DNA from: Paraburkholderia sp. D15
Lineage (GTDB): Bacteria; Pseudomonadota; Gammaproteobacteria; Burkholderiales; Burkholderiaceae
Direction: 5' to 3'
Length of the DNA: 64,000 nt
Assembly: GCF_029910215.1 (NCBI RefSeq)
Contig: NZ_CP110395.1
Location: forward strand, 248,001 to 312,000
Shown: one piece after another, positions 1 through 8,783 of the stretch
How positions within the stretch are numbered: the stretch's first letter is position 1
Layout of the letters: every line of letters starts with the position of its first letter
Program-made: the position numbers and the translations under genes
The notes under the pieces: generated by a model
Database searches by the model: none
The model's input: only the letters and a program-made list of their open reading frames with translations
Told to the model about the DNA's origin: nothing

Positions 1-120
1 CTGAACGAGCGCGCGGGGAATGTTCGCGGGTACGTCCTCGACTAATTGAGACGGAACCTGCACGATGAAGTTGTCCGACGCACTGGCCAGGCGGTGCTCG
101 TAAGTGACGCGATAGTTCAT
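1..120 (-). CDS. N-terminal part of an unknown protein, cut by the window edge
   Basis: An ATG on the minus strand opens a frame that stays open to the window edge, giving 40 residues that start MNYRVTYEHRLASASDNF. The amino-acid make-up is that of a normal soluble protein and I see no signal peptide or recognised motif. There is no clear Shine-Dalgarno sequence upstream. The first codon abuts the possible start of the divergent gene to its right, so one of the two starts is probably misplaced. Function unknown. Confidence 0.45.
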   Translation of the reverse strand, partial: MNYRVTYEHRLASASDNFIVQVPSQLVEDVPANIPRALVQ

Positions 121-541
121 GAGAAACGGTAATGCGCAAGAGCCACGGCCGGCGCACGAGACAGACGCTGCACTCTGTTTTTCGCAAGATGTGAGCGGTA
201 GAGTTGCGATATTGCTTTTCCCCTACAAATCCGATCTGTCGAAGGCAAAAGAGGACAACATTCTGTTGCAGTTCGGTTTGCTTCCGAATGATTTGACTGA
301 GAAGGTCATTCGGAAGACATTCAAAACATTCTTCCAGTATTGCGTAGCGACGAGTACTGTCTCGACCGGAAGCTATAGCGCTTATGCCTTCCGGCAGTGG
401 CTGTCTTTCCGTGACATGCGCAATAAAAAGGCGCAAAGAGATGTAGCATTTCGTATGGTAGAAAAGATGCTGGTTCTCGCATTGACAGCGGTCGGAGCGT
501 GGGCAACCTTGTTTGTCGCCGGCAAGTGGCCCTTGCACTGA
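119..541 (+). CDS. Small protein with a C-terminal membrane segment, unknown
   Basis: The frame encodes up to 140 residues. From about residue 29 (VAILLFPYKSDLSKAKEDN) it reads as a genuine protein with a mixed helical part. A single hydrophobic segment lies close to the C terminus (MLVLALTAVGAWATLFVAG), so it is probably a tail-anchored membrane protein. The ATG overlaps the start of the divergent minus-strand gene. A GTG at 191 would give 116 residues and leave room for a promoter, and I find it equally likely. No family recognised; the next gene, in the same direction, also encodes a small membrane protein. Confidence 0.5.
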   Translation: MRNGNAQEPRPAHETDAALCFSQDVSGRVAILLFPYKSDLSKAKEDNILLQFGLLPNDLTEKVIRKTFKTFFQYCVATSTVSTGSYSAYAFRQWLSFRDMRNKKAQRDVAFRMVEKMLVLALTAVGAWATLFVAGKWPLH

Positions 542-556
542 CACTCGGCAGGTCGA

Positions 557-1279
557 GTGAAATCGCCGATGACCGGTTGCCTTTCTCTTCGCCCTATTAG
601 GTACCACACGGTTCTAGAAATGATCCTACACGCTACTGGTTGGCAGGTTATCGCGTCCGTTTCAGGTGTCAGTCTCCAGGTCATTGTTGCATGGTGGGGT
701 GCGCGCCTGACCAGCAGGAACGCCAGAGCCACGATCGACGTGCAACGTTTGGTGACTGAGCGCACGGCGTCATCCTTCATCGCCGACAAGCGCCAGAAGT
801 GGATAGACGAACTACGCACGGACGTGGCCCGATGTCTTGCACTCGGGCAGGAAATTAGCGAAGCTTGGCGAGCTTGGTTCTCCTGCACCGGTGAAATTCT
901 GGATGAGGTCAACAGAGATCCGCGCGATCAGATCGAGGAGGTTGAAAACCATCGCAGGGTGTTCATCAACTTGAATGCGCCGCGTGATCGCGAGCACAGT
1001 GAACACCTGTTGCGCGTTCGGATGCGCCTTAACCTCGCTGAGGGCACCCATCAGGACTTGATGCGCGCGCTCTTCCACATGCGTGCTACTCTGGATGAAC
1101 TTGCGGAAGCGGCTAAACTTCAGCAATACGGACACAACGCTAAGTTTGACTCGATTGACGCGGATGTCCAGCATGCCTCAACGTTCGCATCTGTGATACT
1201 CAAGGAGGAATGGAACCGCTTGAAGCGTGAGGTTGCCCATCCTGACCAGTTGCTCGCTTCAATTCCTTCTTCTCCATGA
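557..1279 (+). CDS. Membrane-anchored protein of unknown function
   Basis: This 240-residue protein has one hydrophobic segment near the N terminus (about residues 30-46, WQVIASVSGVSLQVIVAWWG), followed by a basic stretch and a long, charged, mainly helical cytoplasmic part rich in Glu, Arg and Leu. That layout is common for small inner-membrane proteins of genomic islands. The start is uncertain: GTG at 557, ATG at 569 or ATG at 620, just before the membrane helix. It lies 15 bases after the previous small membrane gene, so the two may be co-transcribed. No known domain recognised. Confidence 0.6.
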   Translation: MKSPMTGCLSLRPIRYHTVLEMILHATGWQVIASVSGVSLQVIVAWWGARLTSRNARATIDVQRLVTERTASSFIADKRQKWIDELRTDVARCLALGQEISEAWRAWFSCTGEILDEVNRDPRDQIEEVENHRRVFINLNAPRDREHSEHLLRVRMRLNLAEGTHQDLMRALFHMRATLDELAEAAKLQQYGHNAKFDSIDADVQHASTFASVILKEEWNRLKREVAHPDQLLASIPSSP

Positions 1280-1582
1280 GTTTTCGTGTTCCGAATACCC
1301 TGCGTGGAATTTAGAGGACGGAACCTCGGAATATAGTCTTTCGGAACTTGGGCGGATGAGCTTTCGATGCCACTGTAAGGGGTGCGACGTTGAATGCGAG
1401 TTGTCGTGACTGAGTGTCTTCAATGACCCAATGCGAAATTGTGGATTGTCGGCCTGAAAGGGTCGTCGTCCGTCTCTGTCAGGCCAGAAACCCAGGCGCA
1501 GTCGCTTAAGTTAGTGACTAGCGAGTCCCCGGGGTTCCGCCGTAGAATCGGGACTGGCTGCCAAACTCAGCATTCGCTACCC
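1280..1582. other. Intergenic stretch with no gene seen
   Basis: About 300 bases with only short frames that look like noise. It probably carries the promoter of the metallopeptidase gene, but I see no convincing -35/-10 pair, repeat or terminator. Confidence 0.4.
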
Positions 1583-2545
1583 ATGAGAAACGAGCACGAC
1601 TCACCTGTTCTCGCTCTTGAACATAACGTGACTTGGGCGTTTGAGCACGCAACACCCTATGCGGGAGCACGACTAGCGGAAGCAGTTGCCAGTGGAGTGG
1701 TTGCGCCCGAAATCGGATTGAACTTCGATGACAGCACAGCCCCCCCCAAGGGCCCATTCCTCCAGAGGCGCGGCAAGACGGATGTGCCGGAGATGCACAT
1801 CAGTTTGAAGCATTTGGAGTTGCTTTGGTCCTTCACATACTCGTGGATGGTGATCTACGAGCGTGGTATCCAGACACCTCTCATCGAAGGCAAATGGGTC
1901 GGCGAAGTTGATAGTTCCGATCCGGTCTTGCGGCGTGCACTGCGACTTCGAGATTGGTCTGCGTCACTGCAGACCCGATGCACGCCGTGGCCACAAGAAT
2001 TGCCGTCCCCGCGTAGTTACGCATGTGAAATCGAACGATGGTACGGCGAGAAAGCGAATTTGGTGTTCCAACAAGCAACCGCATTCTTGTTGGGACATGA
2101 GTTCGCTCATGCTGCTGGCGGACACCTCGACTTCGTACCAGCCAACGCACCCGACTGTGATGCTATCGAAGCTGAGCAAGATGCCGATGTTGCTGCCTTT
2201 TCGAGCCTGGTGGAGTCTACCGATGATGACTCTGAAAAACTTAGCAAAGCTTGGGCGATTCTGTCCGCGCTCTTGAGTACCATGTATCTAGGCGAGGAGA
2301 CACGCACGCCGTTTGTGCAGAAGCGCCATCCGCCCCTTCATCATCGTCTCTCGAACTTCACGCGAATGTTGGATTTCGAGAAGGAACAGTATCGCTACTA
2401 CTTCCCGATGCTGACATGCATCGTTCTCGAATGGGCGCTTGTCGAGCTGGATTCGATTCCGCGCTCAGCATCTCTGTACGAAGATGCAGAAGAAGCTTTT
2501 AGCGACACACTTGACCGGATCGAGAACTGGATCAAGCAGCACTGA
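1583..2545 (+). CDS. Putative Lit-like (U49-type) zinc metallopeptidase
   Basis: The 320-residue product carries a zinc-metallopeptidase signature, LLGHEFAHAAGGH, in which His172, Glu173 and His176 form HExxH. An acidic segment about 20 residues later (EAEQDADVAAF) can supply the third ligand, as in gluzincins. The nearest family I can name is peptidase U49, whose E. coli member Lit cleaves EF-Tu during phage infection; the assignment rests on the HExxH plus downstream acidic pattern and is not certain. The frame extends upstream to 1439, but the ATG at 1583 starts the protein-like part. It has no signal peptide, so it should act in the cytoplasm. It lies between unknown island genes and upstream of an HNH fusion, suggesting a defence context. 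Confidence 0.6.
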   Translation: MRNEHDSPVLALEHNVTWAFEHATPYAGARLAEAVASGVVAPEIGLNFDDSTAPPKGPFLQRRGKTDVPEMHISLKHLELLWSFTYSWMVIYERGIQTPLIEGKWVGEVDSSDPVLRRALRLRDWSASLQTRCTPWPQELPSPRSYACEIERWYGEKANLVFQQATAFLLGHEFAHAAGGHLDFVPANAPDCDAIEAEQDADVAAFSSLVESTDDDSEKLSKAWAILSALLSTMYLGEETRTPFVQKRHPPLHHRLSNFTRMLDFEKEQYRYYFPMLTCIVLEWALVELDSIPRSASLYEDAEEAFSDTLDRIENWIKQH

Positions 2546-2689
2546 TACCGAAATTCTTAGACGAACGACAGCTGAGTGCCTGCCGCGAAGCAAGCGGGTC
2601 TTTTGGCCAATGCTTTCGCCCCACACAGGAACGTGGATGAACCTGCTGCGCAGGGGCGGGACTCGCTCAGACGGAAACGGGGTTGGCGA

Positions 2690-3907
2690 GTGAATGGTTC
2701 CTACACTCACTTTGCGCGTGCGTGGGACGAGGAATACGTCATGCGGGCCAAGGTTGTCCGTTCTGCCGTGACAGCGCTGGCCGATGCACTCCAATGGTCG
2801 ATCGTGCCGGATGGAGATGAGCGATCCGAAGCGCTGAAGATCATGAAAGAATCCTGGTTTCGTGACAGGATTTTTGACAAGGATCTCTGGATGATCGGAT
2901 CAGGTGATGAAAACAATATTGGTAGCTTCACCCGAAACTGCCGTGATCCTGTATTTAGAGAGGCCAGCGTGAGCAATGTAAATATCGGAATTGATGAGAG
3001 CACCATGCTCTTCTACGAAGGCTCACCGAGCCTTTACGGGCATGCAATCTGGCCATCCCCTTTCGTTTCTCTTGCTAGTCATGTGGGCAGCCGTGCCGAC
3101 TGGAAGCGGGAACCGTACAGCCAGAGTTTTGCGAGCGCGCCGATGCTTTTCCGGGAAGATTCGTTTGATCCCGTCGCGCGCGTCCGTCGCGGCAGGCTAT
3201 ACATACGTCGCACTGCCGAAAATCCCGCTGTCTGGCGTGTGCAGCGCCACCCGGCATATGCGACTGCTGCGCAAAGCAATATGGGTGGGCCGAGCGTGCA
3301 CATGAATCCGGACGCGAGCGGTTTCATCCCCACGCGACTCGCCACGTTTACGTCGTGGCATGCGTCGGACCATTTTCTGGCCAGTCGGTACGACGCCGTA
3401 CTAGTCATGGGTGCCGGTGATCGCGCGATGGTGCATTCTGTCCTCGATGTCGAAAGGCTGGCAACCGGGGAAGAGCTGATCACCGTTAGAACGCGCCCTA
3501 GCTTGAGCGGCTTGCCGGAGCTGATCGTTGCACTGATTCCGGAGGCGTACACGCGAGTTGTTCTCGACCAGTACGAGAAGGCCGCCAGTTCCGCTTTCCG
3601 TGATGATGCGGAGAGCGTTATCGACAGGTGTCGTGAGGCCGCCACGGCGGCGCTGAATGCCGAGCGTGAAGCCGTGGGAGGCGGCAATGGGACGAATGCC
3701 CAGGATCTGGCGGATCTGGGTAAATTCTTTTTGTCGGAAAGACGGGACGTTCTTGGCAACGCGGCCCTGATCCTTGCCCGGATGCACTCACGTGGGAAGT
3801 CGGCCGAGCAGATCAAGCGAGGAACGGTGCCGCCGACCGAAGCTGATGCGGATGCCGCGATCGCATTGCTTGGGCTTGTTTATAGGGAGTTACGCTGGGC
3901 TCGATAG
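2690..3907 (+). CDS. Unknown protein, about 405 residues
   Basis: The product has no signal peptide, membrane segment or domain that I recognise. The frame stays open upstream to an ATG at 2576, but that stretch has poor coding character. The GTG at 2690, or the ATG at 2741 (MRAKVVRSAV), are better starts. The C-terminal third is Ala- and Glu-rich and helical, ending in an Asp/Ala-rich helix. It sits about 145 bases after the metallopeptidase and about 210 before the HNH gene, in the same direction, so all three may form a unit. Confidence 0.6.
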   Translation: MNGSYTHFARAWDEEYVMRAKVVRSAVTALADALQWSIVPDGDERSEALKIMKESWFRDRIFDKDLWMIGSGDENNIGSFTRNCRDPVFREASVSNVNIGIDESTMLFYEGSPSLYGHAIWPSPFVSLASHVGSRADWKREPYSQSFASAPMLFREDSFDPVARVRRGRLYIRRTAENPAVWRVQRHPAYATAAQSNMGGPSVHMNPDASGFIPTRLATFTSWHASDHFLASRYDAVLVMGAGDRAMVHSVLDVERLATGEELITVRTRPSLSGLPELIVALIPEAYTRVVLDQYEKAASSAFRDDAESVIDRCREAATAALNAEREAVGGGNGTNAQDLADLGKFFLSERRDVLGNAALILARMHSRGKSAEQIKRGTVPPTEADADAAIALLGLVYRELRWAR

Positions 3908-4120
3908 TCCCGCGTTGCAAGCGTAGCGATAGGGTCATTACTATTAGGATCGTCGTGTCGGGGTTAGTACTGTGCTATGGCCGGCTACATTCGAGGGCGG
4001 CTGAATGAGTTTACGAGCCCACATGTTCGCGAACCGCCAGATCTTCGCGTCTACACCGCATCGGCGCTAGACTGGGCGACGCACAACGACCCGCACTCGC
4101 CGAAGAGGAATGACCGGCAC

Positions 4121-5791
4121 ATGACAAGAAGTAACAGAGATGAGTTCAGCGCCAGGGACAAGATGACGCTTTGCATGCGTGCGGGCACGCATTGCTCAAA
4201 CCCGACATGCCGTAAGCCTACAACCGGCCCGACGACGGACAGGCGCAAGGTCAATAACATCGGTCAGGCTGCGCACATCACTGCGGCCGCACCAGGCCCG
4301 GGAGCCGCGCGCTACGATTCGTCAATGACGGCGGCCGAGCGCAGCGACATTGATAACGGCATCTGGCTTTGCCAGAACTGCGCGACGATGATCGACCGGG
4401 ATGCTGAGCGCTATACCGTGGCGATGTTGAAGGAGTGGAAGCGTCAGGCCGAAGAGGCGGCGGATCGCGAACACGGCCAGACGCCAATCGCGGCAGCGGA
4501 GGTCGCGCTTATGCGCGCGGCAATCTTCAAGGCACCACTCGGCCGCTCCGTGGCGACCGCCGTTGCCGAGATGGCACGGCTGGCTGAGCGCGAACTCGAG
4601 CAGGCCGACCCACGATTCGCAGTTCAGGTGAATGCGGTAGGAAACACGACGCAGATCGTCTTTCGGGCAAAGGAACCCGTCCAGTTTTCGGCGAAGGTGG
4701 CGTCGACCCACCAGACCGAGTTTCAGACCAGAATGCGGGCGTTGATAGAACATGGCGTGCGAGTTGAAATGGATGCTTCGATCATGCGGCTGGAGGGTTC
4801 CGCACTACTTGACATGATGCCGCAGGGCGAGGGGACGATCACATTCGACACGCATGCGCGGCACAAGGCGGCACAAAAGGTGTTGCTGCATGATCACGCG
4901 ACCCGGGCGGTGTTCGTGATGGACGACTTTGTCGGCGAGATCGTTGGCGGCAGTCAATCGTTTACGTTTGAAGGTCAGGCGTTCAATGGACTGTACAGCA
5001 TGCGCTATCGGTTCGAACGCAAGAGCCAGTATGAACAGCAGAGGCAGGACATCCACTTTGATTTTTGCTGCGATAGCTGGCAAGGGCGCACGGTTCGCGA
5101 GTTGCCTTACTTTGAAAAACTGTATCGCTATTTCGACGCGCTGCGTGAGGGTTGGGAGATTTCCCTGACGCTGGAAGTGGAAGGGGTTGAATTGTGGACA
5201 GGCAGTAGCCCGGGGCTCATGACGCCGGAATCGCTCGACGAAATGCACCTGTTTCTGAAGTACGTCAAGTGCGTCCGCGAACTGCTCGCGTTATGGAACC
5301 TCGACCTGCTCTTCAACGATTCACCCGTATGGGCAACGGAGATCGAGCAGGTTTTCAATCTGTGGTCGCTCTTGTGCGAACGCCCGAGGCGGCATGGGGC
5401 CGAATTGCCGCCGGGTCATTGTCGGGTCATGCCGGAAAACGACGGGGAAGCAGCGGCATTACAAAGCGCGCTCGAATCCGGCGTCCCGTTGGCGATCGCG
5501 TATGCTCGCGAGTTTCCCGAATCGTTCAACCTGATGGGTACGTACGTGTCCGTGAGTCCCGTTCGTCTTCACTATTCACAGGTCATGCTAAAGGTTGATG
5601 TTCCTGTGACGAAGGTGAAGCCGGGCAGGTCTGTCCGACTGGCGGTGACGCCGGTAGAGGGCTGTGTGTTCTCGGTCGAGCAATCAGATCCGCCATGTAT
5701 TTTTGTCAGCGGCCCGGAGAAGAGCGTAGAACCGGCCAGCGAGGTCGGTTGCAGTCGGAATTCGAAAACTGACCAGTTACGCCAGCACTGA
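4121..5791 (+). CDS. HNH endonuclease domain fused to a large unknown C-terminal region
   Basis: This 556-residue protein opens with an HNH nuclease domain. A zinc knuckle is formed by Cys25/Cys30 (CSNPTC) and Cys84/Cys87 (CQNC). The central AAHI motif supplies His52, and DNGIWLC supplies Asn79. The MTAAERSDIDNGIW and LKEWKRQAEE segments are typical of the HNH version that serves as effector in several defence systems, for example Cap5 of CBASS. Unlike Cap5, no SAVED domain is evident; residues 120-556 are predominantly beta and resemble nothing I know, so that part could be a sensor. The ATG is chosen over an upstream one at 3977 because a GAGGAA sequence precedes it. Likely function: DNA cleavage after an infection signal (inference). 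Confidence 0.75.
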   Translation: MTRSNRDEFSARDKMTLCMRAGTHCSNPTCRKPTTGPTTDRRKVNNIGQAAHITAAAPGPGAARYDSSMTAAERSDIDNGIWLCQNCATMIDRDAERYTVAMLKEWKRQAEEAADREHGQTPIAAAEVALMRAAIFKAPLGRSVATAVAEMARLAERELEQADPRFAVQVNAVGNTTQIVFRAKEPVQFSAKVASTHQTEFQTRMRALIEHGVRVEMDASIMRLEGSALLDMMPQGEGTITFDTHARHKAAQKVLLHDHATRAVFVMDDFVGEIVGGSQSFTFEGQAFNGLYSMRYRFERKSQYEQQRQDIHFDFCCDSWQGRTVRELPYFEKLYRYFDALREGWEISLTLEVEGVELWTGSSPGLMTPESLDEMHLFLKYVKCVRELLALWNLDLLFNDSPVWATEIEQVFNLWSLLCERPRRHGAELPPGHCRVMPENDGEAAALQSALESGVPLAIAYAREFPESFNLMGTYVSVSPVRLHYSQVMLKVDVPVTKVKPGRSVRLAVTPVEGCVFSVEQSDPPCIFVSGPEKSVEPASEVGCSRNSKTDQLRQH

Positions 5792-5829
5792 CGGTCCGCA
5801 GCGGTATCGCGCCTTGGGGATGGCCGGGA

Positions 5830-6720
5830 TCAAGTGAAGTCCACTGATTCGCCAGACAGCCAATCCTCAACCTTTGCGAATCGCTCCTCCATTTCGGCTA
5901 CGCCATCTGCGGCATTTGCAATGCCTGCTGCTGCTTCTGCGTATGGCCCCCAATTCAGATCTGTCAAAATCTTCCCGTGCATCCAGCGCGTATCAGTCTG
6001 CAGGAGCCTGCGAATCTGGCGGTTCGGAACTGGCTTCAGACTATCCACACGTAGATGCACCATAAGTTCATCAAGGAAGAGGCCCGCCTGTATCTTGAGT
6101 TCGGTCTTGCTGATGTAGGGGCGTAGACGCGGTACGATACGCCTTACAACTTCTTCATCTGAAGGCTTCTCAGGCCTCGTCACCTCTGAATACGCGATCT
6201 GCAGATACGTCTCTTCGAGAACGCATAAGCTCGTCATGTGTCGGTACATCTCCGTGATGTTGTGCGGACCAGTTAAAAATTGTTTCGCAACGTGATCCTG
6301 GGGATTCTGGAGGGACGCCTTAAACGCAAATATACCCTTGAAGAACGGTGGTCTGCAGTCGTCCAGGGCGCTGACTTTTCCCATTGTGTCGAGGCAGTCT
6401 TTAAGGGTCGCGTTACTGCCGAGATCTGTCTTGACTTCGATGACAGCACGCACCGCGCTAGCGTCGATCACGACAAGATCGCCTTCACGAAACAATGGGG
6501 CGTACTCAAGACGATCATAGATCAGTATGTCAATCTGTTTGGGACACTTGTGAATGAAACCGGTGGCGACGTGGTAACGCTCAGGGAGATGTTTGCGCAG
6601 CAAATTTCGCAGGAGGCCTTCCCTGTATTCGCCATTTGTGGGGTTGTGACAACGGTAGACCGATTCGCTCGCTGAGTGCGGTGAGTTCCGACCCAAAGCT
6701 ACCGGCGAAAAGTCTACCAT
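5830..6720 (-). CDS. DUF6602-like protein, nuclease-like
   Basis: The 296-residue product matches the DUF6602 pattern: a YREGLLRNLLRKHLP helix, then QIDILIYD, then AVIEVKT about 35 residues later. The Asp and the Glu-Val-Lys are arranged as in PD-(D/E)xK nucleases, though activity has not been shown for the family as far as I know. The N-terminal 25 residues are doubtful, because this frame overlaps the upstream minus-strand gene by 140 bases. The other frame encodes ELTALSERIG just where a DUF6602 N terminus would be expected, so the two frames may be one gene split by an indel. Confidence 0.65.
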   Translation of the reverse strand: MVDFSPVALGRNSPHSASESVYRCHNPTNGEYREGLLRNLLRKHLPERYHVATGFIHKCPKQIDILIYDRLEYAPLFREGDLVVIDASAVRAVIEVKTDLGSNATLKDCLDTMGKVSALDDCRPPFFKGIFAFKASLQNPQDHVAKQFLTGPHNITEMYRHMTSLCVLEETYLQIAYSEVTRPEKPSDEEVVRRIVPRLRPYISKTELKIQAGLFLDELMVHLRVDSLKPVPNRQIRRLLQTDTRWMHGKILTDLNWGPYAEAAAGIANAADGVAEMEERFAKVEDWLSGESVDFT

Positions 6721-7204
6721 CCTCCGCAGCGAGAATTGCGGGGCTCAGCTTAAACAACGCAGGAGAGCTGCGACTGAATCTGATGAAGTGTTTTTCGGCG
6801 ATGGCACTTCTGGCGACTGCCTCGAGGAGCCACAAAGGATAATTTTTTAATGCCTTCGTGCCGGTCAACTCGGCGAGCAGTTCCGCATAGGTCTTTTTTT
6901 TGTTGCGCAGAAAATTGCACAATGCGTCATGCATTTTGTTAGCGGCGCCGACGAATGACGGATATTGAAGTTCAAAGGACTCACTGAGTGTATTGGGACG
7001 CAGGGCGAAGTGAGCTTCTTGTTTCTCCCACGGCCTAAACGTCACTTGCTTGTTGTCCCCTGTGTGTTCAACACCATACCGCCCCGACTGCCACTTCCAC
7101 AGAAGCGGTTTCACATTTTCCGGGGCGACGTCGTTGTCGACATACCAGCAGCCGGTCTTCAGCGTTTTCCTCTTGTTCTTGTCTGCGTTCGGTTTGGCAA
7201 TCAT
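6581..7204 (-). CDS. Unknown protein upstream of DUF6602; possible N-terminal half of a split gene
   Basis: The 207-residue product is basic and shows no known domain. Residues 95-165 (NFLRNKKKTYAELLAEL onward, ending near LSPAILAAEDGR) look like a helical, possibly winged-helix, unit. Its ATG overlaps the stop codon of a decayed tyrosine-recombinase fragment (ATGA), showing that it was once translated as part of a mobile-element operon. The last 30 or so residues after ELTALSERIG are Pro-rich and look out of frame, which fits a frameshift into the DUF6602 frame. Confidence 0.55.
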   Translation of the reverse strand: MIAKPNADKNKRKTLKTGCWYVDNDVAPENVKPLLWKWQSGRYGVEHTGDNKQVTFRPWEKQEAHFALRPNTLSESFELQYPSFVGAANKMHDALCNFLRNKKKTYAELLAELTGTKALKNYPLWLLEAVARSAIAEKHFIRFSRSSPALFKLSPAILAAEDGRLFAGSFGSELTALSERIGLPLSQPHKWRIQGRPPAKFAAQTSP

Positions 7205-7393
7205 GTTTTCGGCAAAGCCCCCAGATATTGAATACGGTTGATCTCGTCTGCGATTTCGTCCTCAGTGCGCGTCACCCAATATTCAGTGGTCGCGAAGCGT
7301 GAGTGGCGTGAAAACTCTGCACGTCACGCAGCGGCATGCCAAAGCGAACGGTTTCGCTGACGCCAGTATGGCGCATGATATGCAGCCACCTTC
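7201..7393 (-). pseudogene. C-terminal remnant of a tyrosine recombinase
   Basis: The minus strand encodes WLHIMRHTGVSETVRFG (HxxR box of a phage-type integrase) and then, after a one-base frameshift, AEFSRHSRFATTEYWVTR and a C-terminal helix ending ALPKT. The Tyr in TTEYW would be the nucleophile region. The upstream part of the gene is missing; it has been replaced by a methyltransferase fragment at about 7394. The stop codon overlaps the start of the next gene. Confidence 0.6.
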
Positions 7394-7501
7394 ATTTGAT
7401 CGTCCATCAACCTCTCCCGGTGTAACGTGACTGTCTGTGACTAAATTCCGTATCCACTGCACGGCGTGTGGTTCGATCTCGTTGTAGTAACGGCCAAGCA
7501 C
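7394..7501 (-). pseudogene. N-terminal remnant of a phage-type DNA cytosine methyltransferase
   Basis: A GTG-initiated segment encodes LGRYYNEIEPHAVQWIRN followed by VTPGEVDGRS. This is the pattern near the N terminus of phage-like cytosine methyltransferases (a YNEIEP...W..NLI...GDVD.RSI type sequence). Homology stops abruptly where integrase-like coding begins. No catalytic motif remains, so it is a dead fragment left by recombination. Confidence 0.5.
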
Positions 7502-7616
7502 GCCCCATCCTTAGAAGTCATTCCACCTGGATACCAGCGGACCGAGCGCCGAAAAGCCCGGAATTCACGCAGATCGTCGTGCTAGCATTCGTCAAAATTC
7601 CAACGGGGTAGGGCGA

Positions 7617-8264
7617 ATGTCTAACTGGAAGGCCGTACTTGGTGCTTTTGGCGCAATAGTTGCCGTTGTGCTGATCGCTCACTTCGGCGCGACTTCTGCC
7701 GGGACGCAGCCCTACAGGGCCGACGCAATGGCGAGCTGGATGCAGGCGATCGGTTCGGTTGCTGCAATTCTTGGCGCGTACTGGATTGGAGAACGCCAGT
7801 CTGCGTCGGCGTTGAGGGCCGCCCGTGAATCGGAGATCGCTTCCCTCAAACGACGACTCGATGCGTACGCTGCGGTCGCTAAAAGTGCTTGCGATCAGGC
7901 CATGAATGTTTCCAAGTTGGCGGGAGCGTTGAGCGGCCAACAGTTTAAAATCAACTGGATTGATCAGAACGGTCCCGTATATCGGAGTGCCTTCGCTTCC
8001 ACGGAAAGCATCCCGCTTCATGACTTGGGCTCGGCCGAGGCCGTTCGCTCTCTGATTATTCTGAAGACTGCGCTTGCTCGGATGGAGCGTTTCATTGAAG
8101 CACAGGCGGACGCCGGTGAACTGGACGAGGCCACACATGCTTTCAACCAGAAGGAACTCTTCGGTATGGCGTGGGTTATCGACGAGTCCTGGCAAGATCT
8201 TGCGCGCCGTCTCGAAATTGGTGCTGATACGTTGCGGGCTGCGCAAATCCACGACTTAGTGTAA
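7617..8264 (+). CDS. Two-helix membrane protein, unknown
   Basis: The 215-residue product starts with a membrane helix (LGAFGAIVAVVLIAHFG) and has a second one at about residues 43-60 (MQAIGSVAAILGAYWIG). A long, charged, helical cytoplasmic domain follows. This layout resembles small island membrane proteins that sit next to defence or regulatory genes, but I recognise no family. It is divergent from the methyltransferase remnant. The bases between its stop and the acyltransferase fragment hold no gene. Confidence 0.65.
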   Translation: MSNWKAVLGAFGAIVAVVLIAHFGATSAGTQPYRADAMASWMQAIGSVAAILGAYWIGERQSASALRAARESEIASLKRRLDAYAAVAKSACDQAMNVSKLAGALSGQQFKINWIDQNGPVYRSAFASTESIPLHDLGSAEAVRSLIILKTALARMERFIEAQADAGELDEATHAFNQKELFGMAWVIDESWQDLARRLEIGADTLRAAQIHDLV

Positions 8265-8697
8265 CGACGCATCATGCCGCCTTCCTCGAATTTTCAGCGC
8301 CAGCGGAGAAAAAAAAGACTCCGAACGAGTAGGTGCACCCACCGGGGCGCACCTGTCATGTCCTAGCCAAGTCGATCCGGCTGCGCGGGGTGTTGCCACT
8401 GTCCGTGCTAGAGCTGCCGCTTTCCGACTTGAATGCCCCGACCGGATTGCGCGCAAACGGTCATCTCTGCGAGCTGCTGGCTTCACCGCTTCGCAACTCA
8501 TCTTCGAGGCGCAAAAGGTCTTTCGAGCGGGGTTTTATACGCCGCGCAGGCGCCCCAAAATACACCCCCCCGCGGCTTGAGCGTCTTGGTTACGAGCGAC
8601 ATTGCACCGACCGACACCCCTTCGCCAAGCGCGCAACCCGGCAAGATGACACTGCCTGAGCCGACGATCACATGGCGTCCCAAGTGCACTGGCGCAA

Positions 8698-8705
8698 CCT
8701 TCACG
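8698..8705 (+). repeat. Target-site duplication, left copy
   Basis: CCTTCACG directly abuts the left end of the IS21-family element and is repeated exactly after its right end. Eight bases is within the range known for IS21 insertions. Confidence 0.9.
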
Positions 8706-8783
8706 TGTTGATACGCGCATAAAACTGACCCACTTCCGCTAGAAATTTGCATCGAAAATTGACCCACATGTTCAACTGCCTGC

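Noticed and set aside
4121..5791. CBASS effector Cap5
   Set aside because: The HNH part matches that style, but no SAVED domain and no cGAS-like nucleotidyltransferase lie nearby.
8265..8497. Small minus-strand gene after the acyltransferase
   Set aside because: An 81-codon frame is open here, but its composition is noise and there is no ribosome-binding site.
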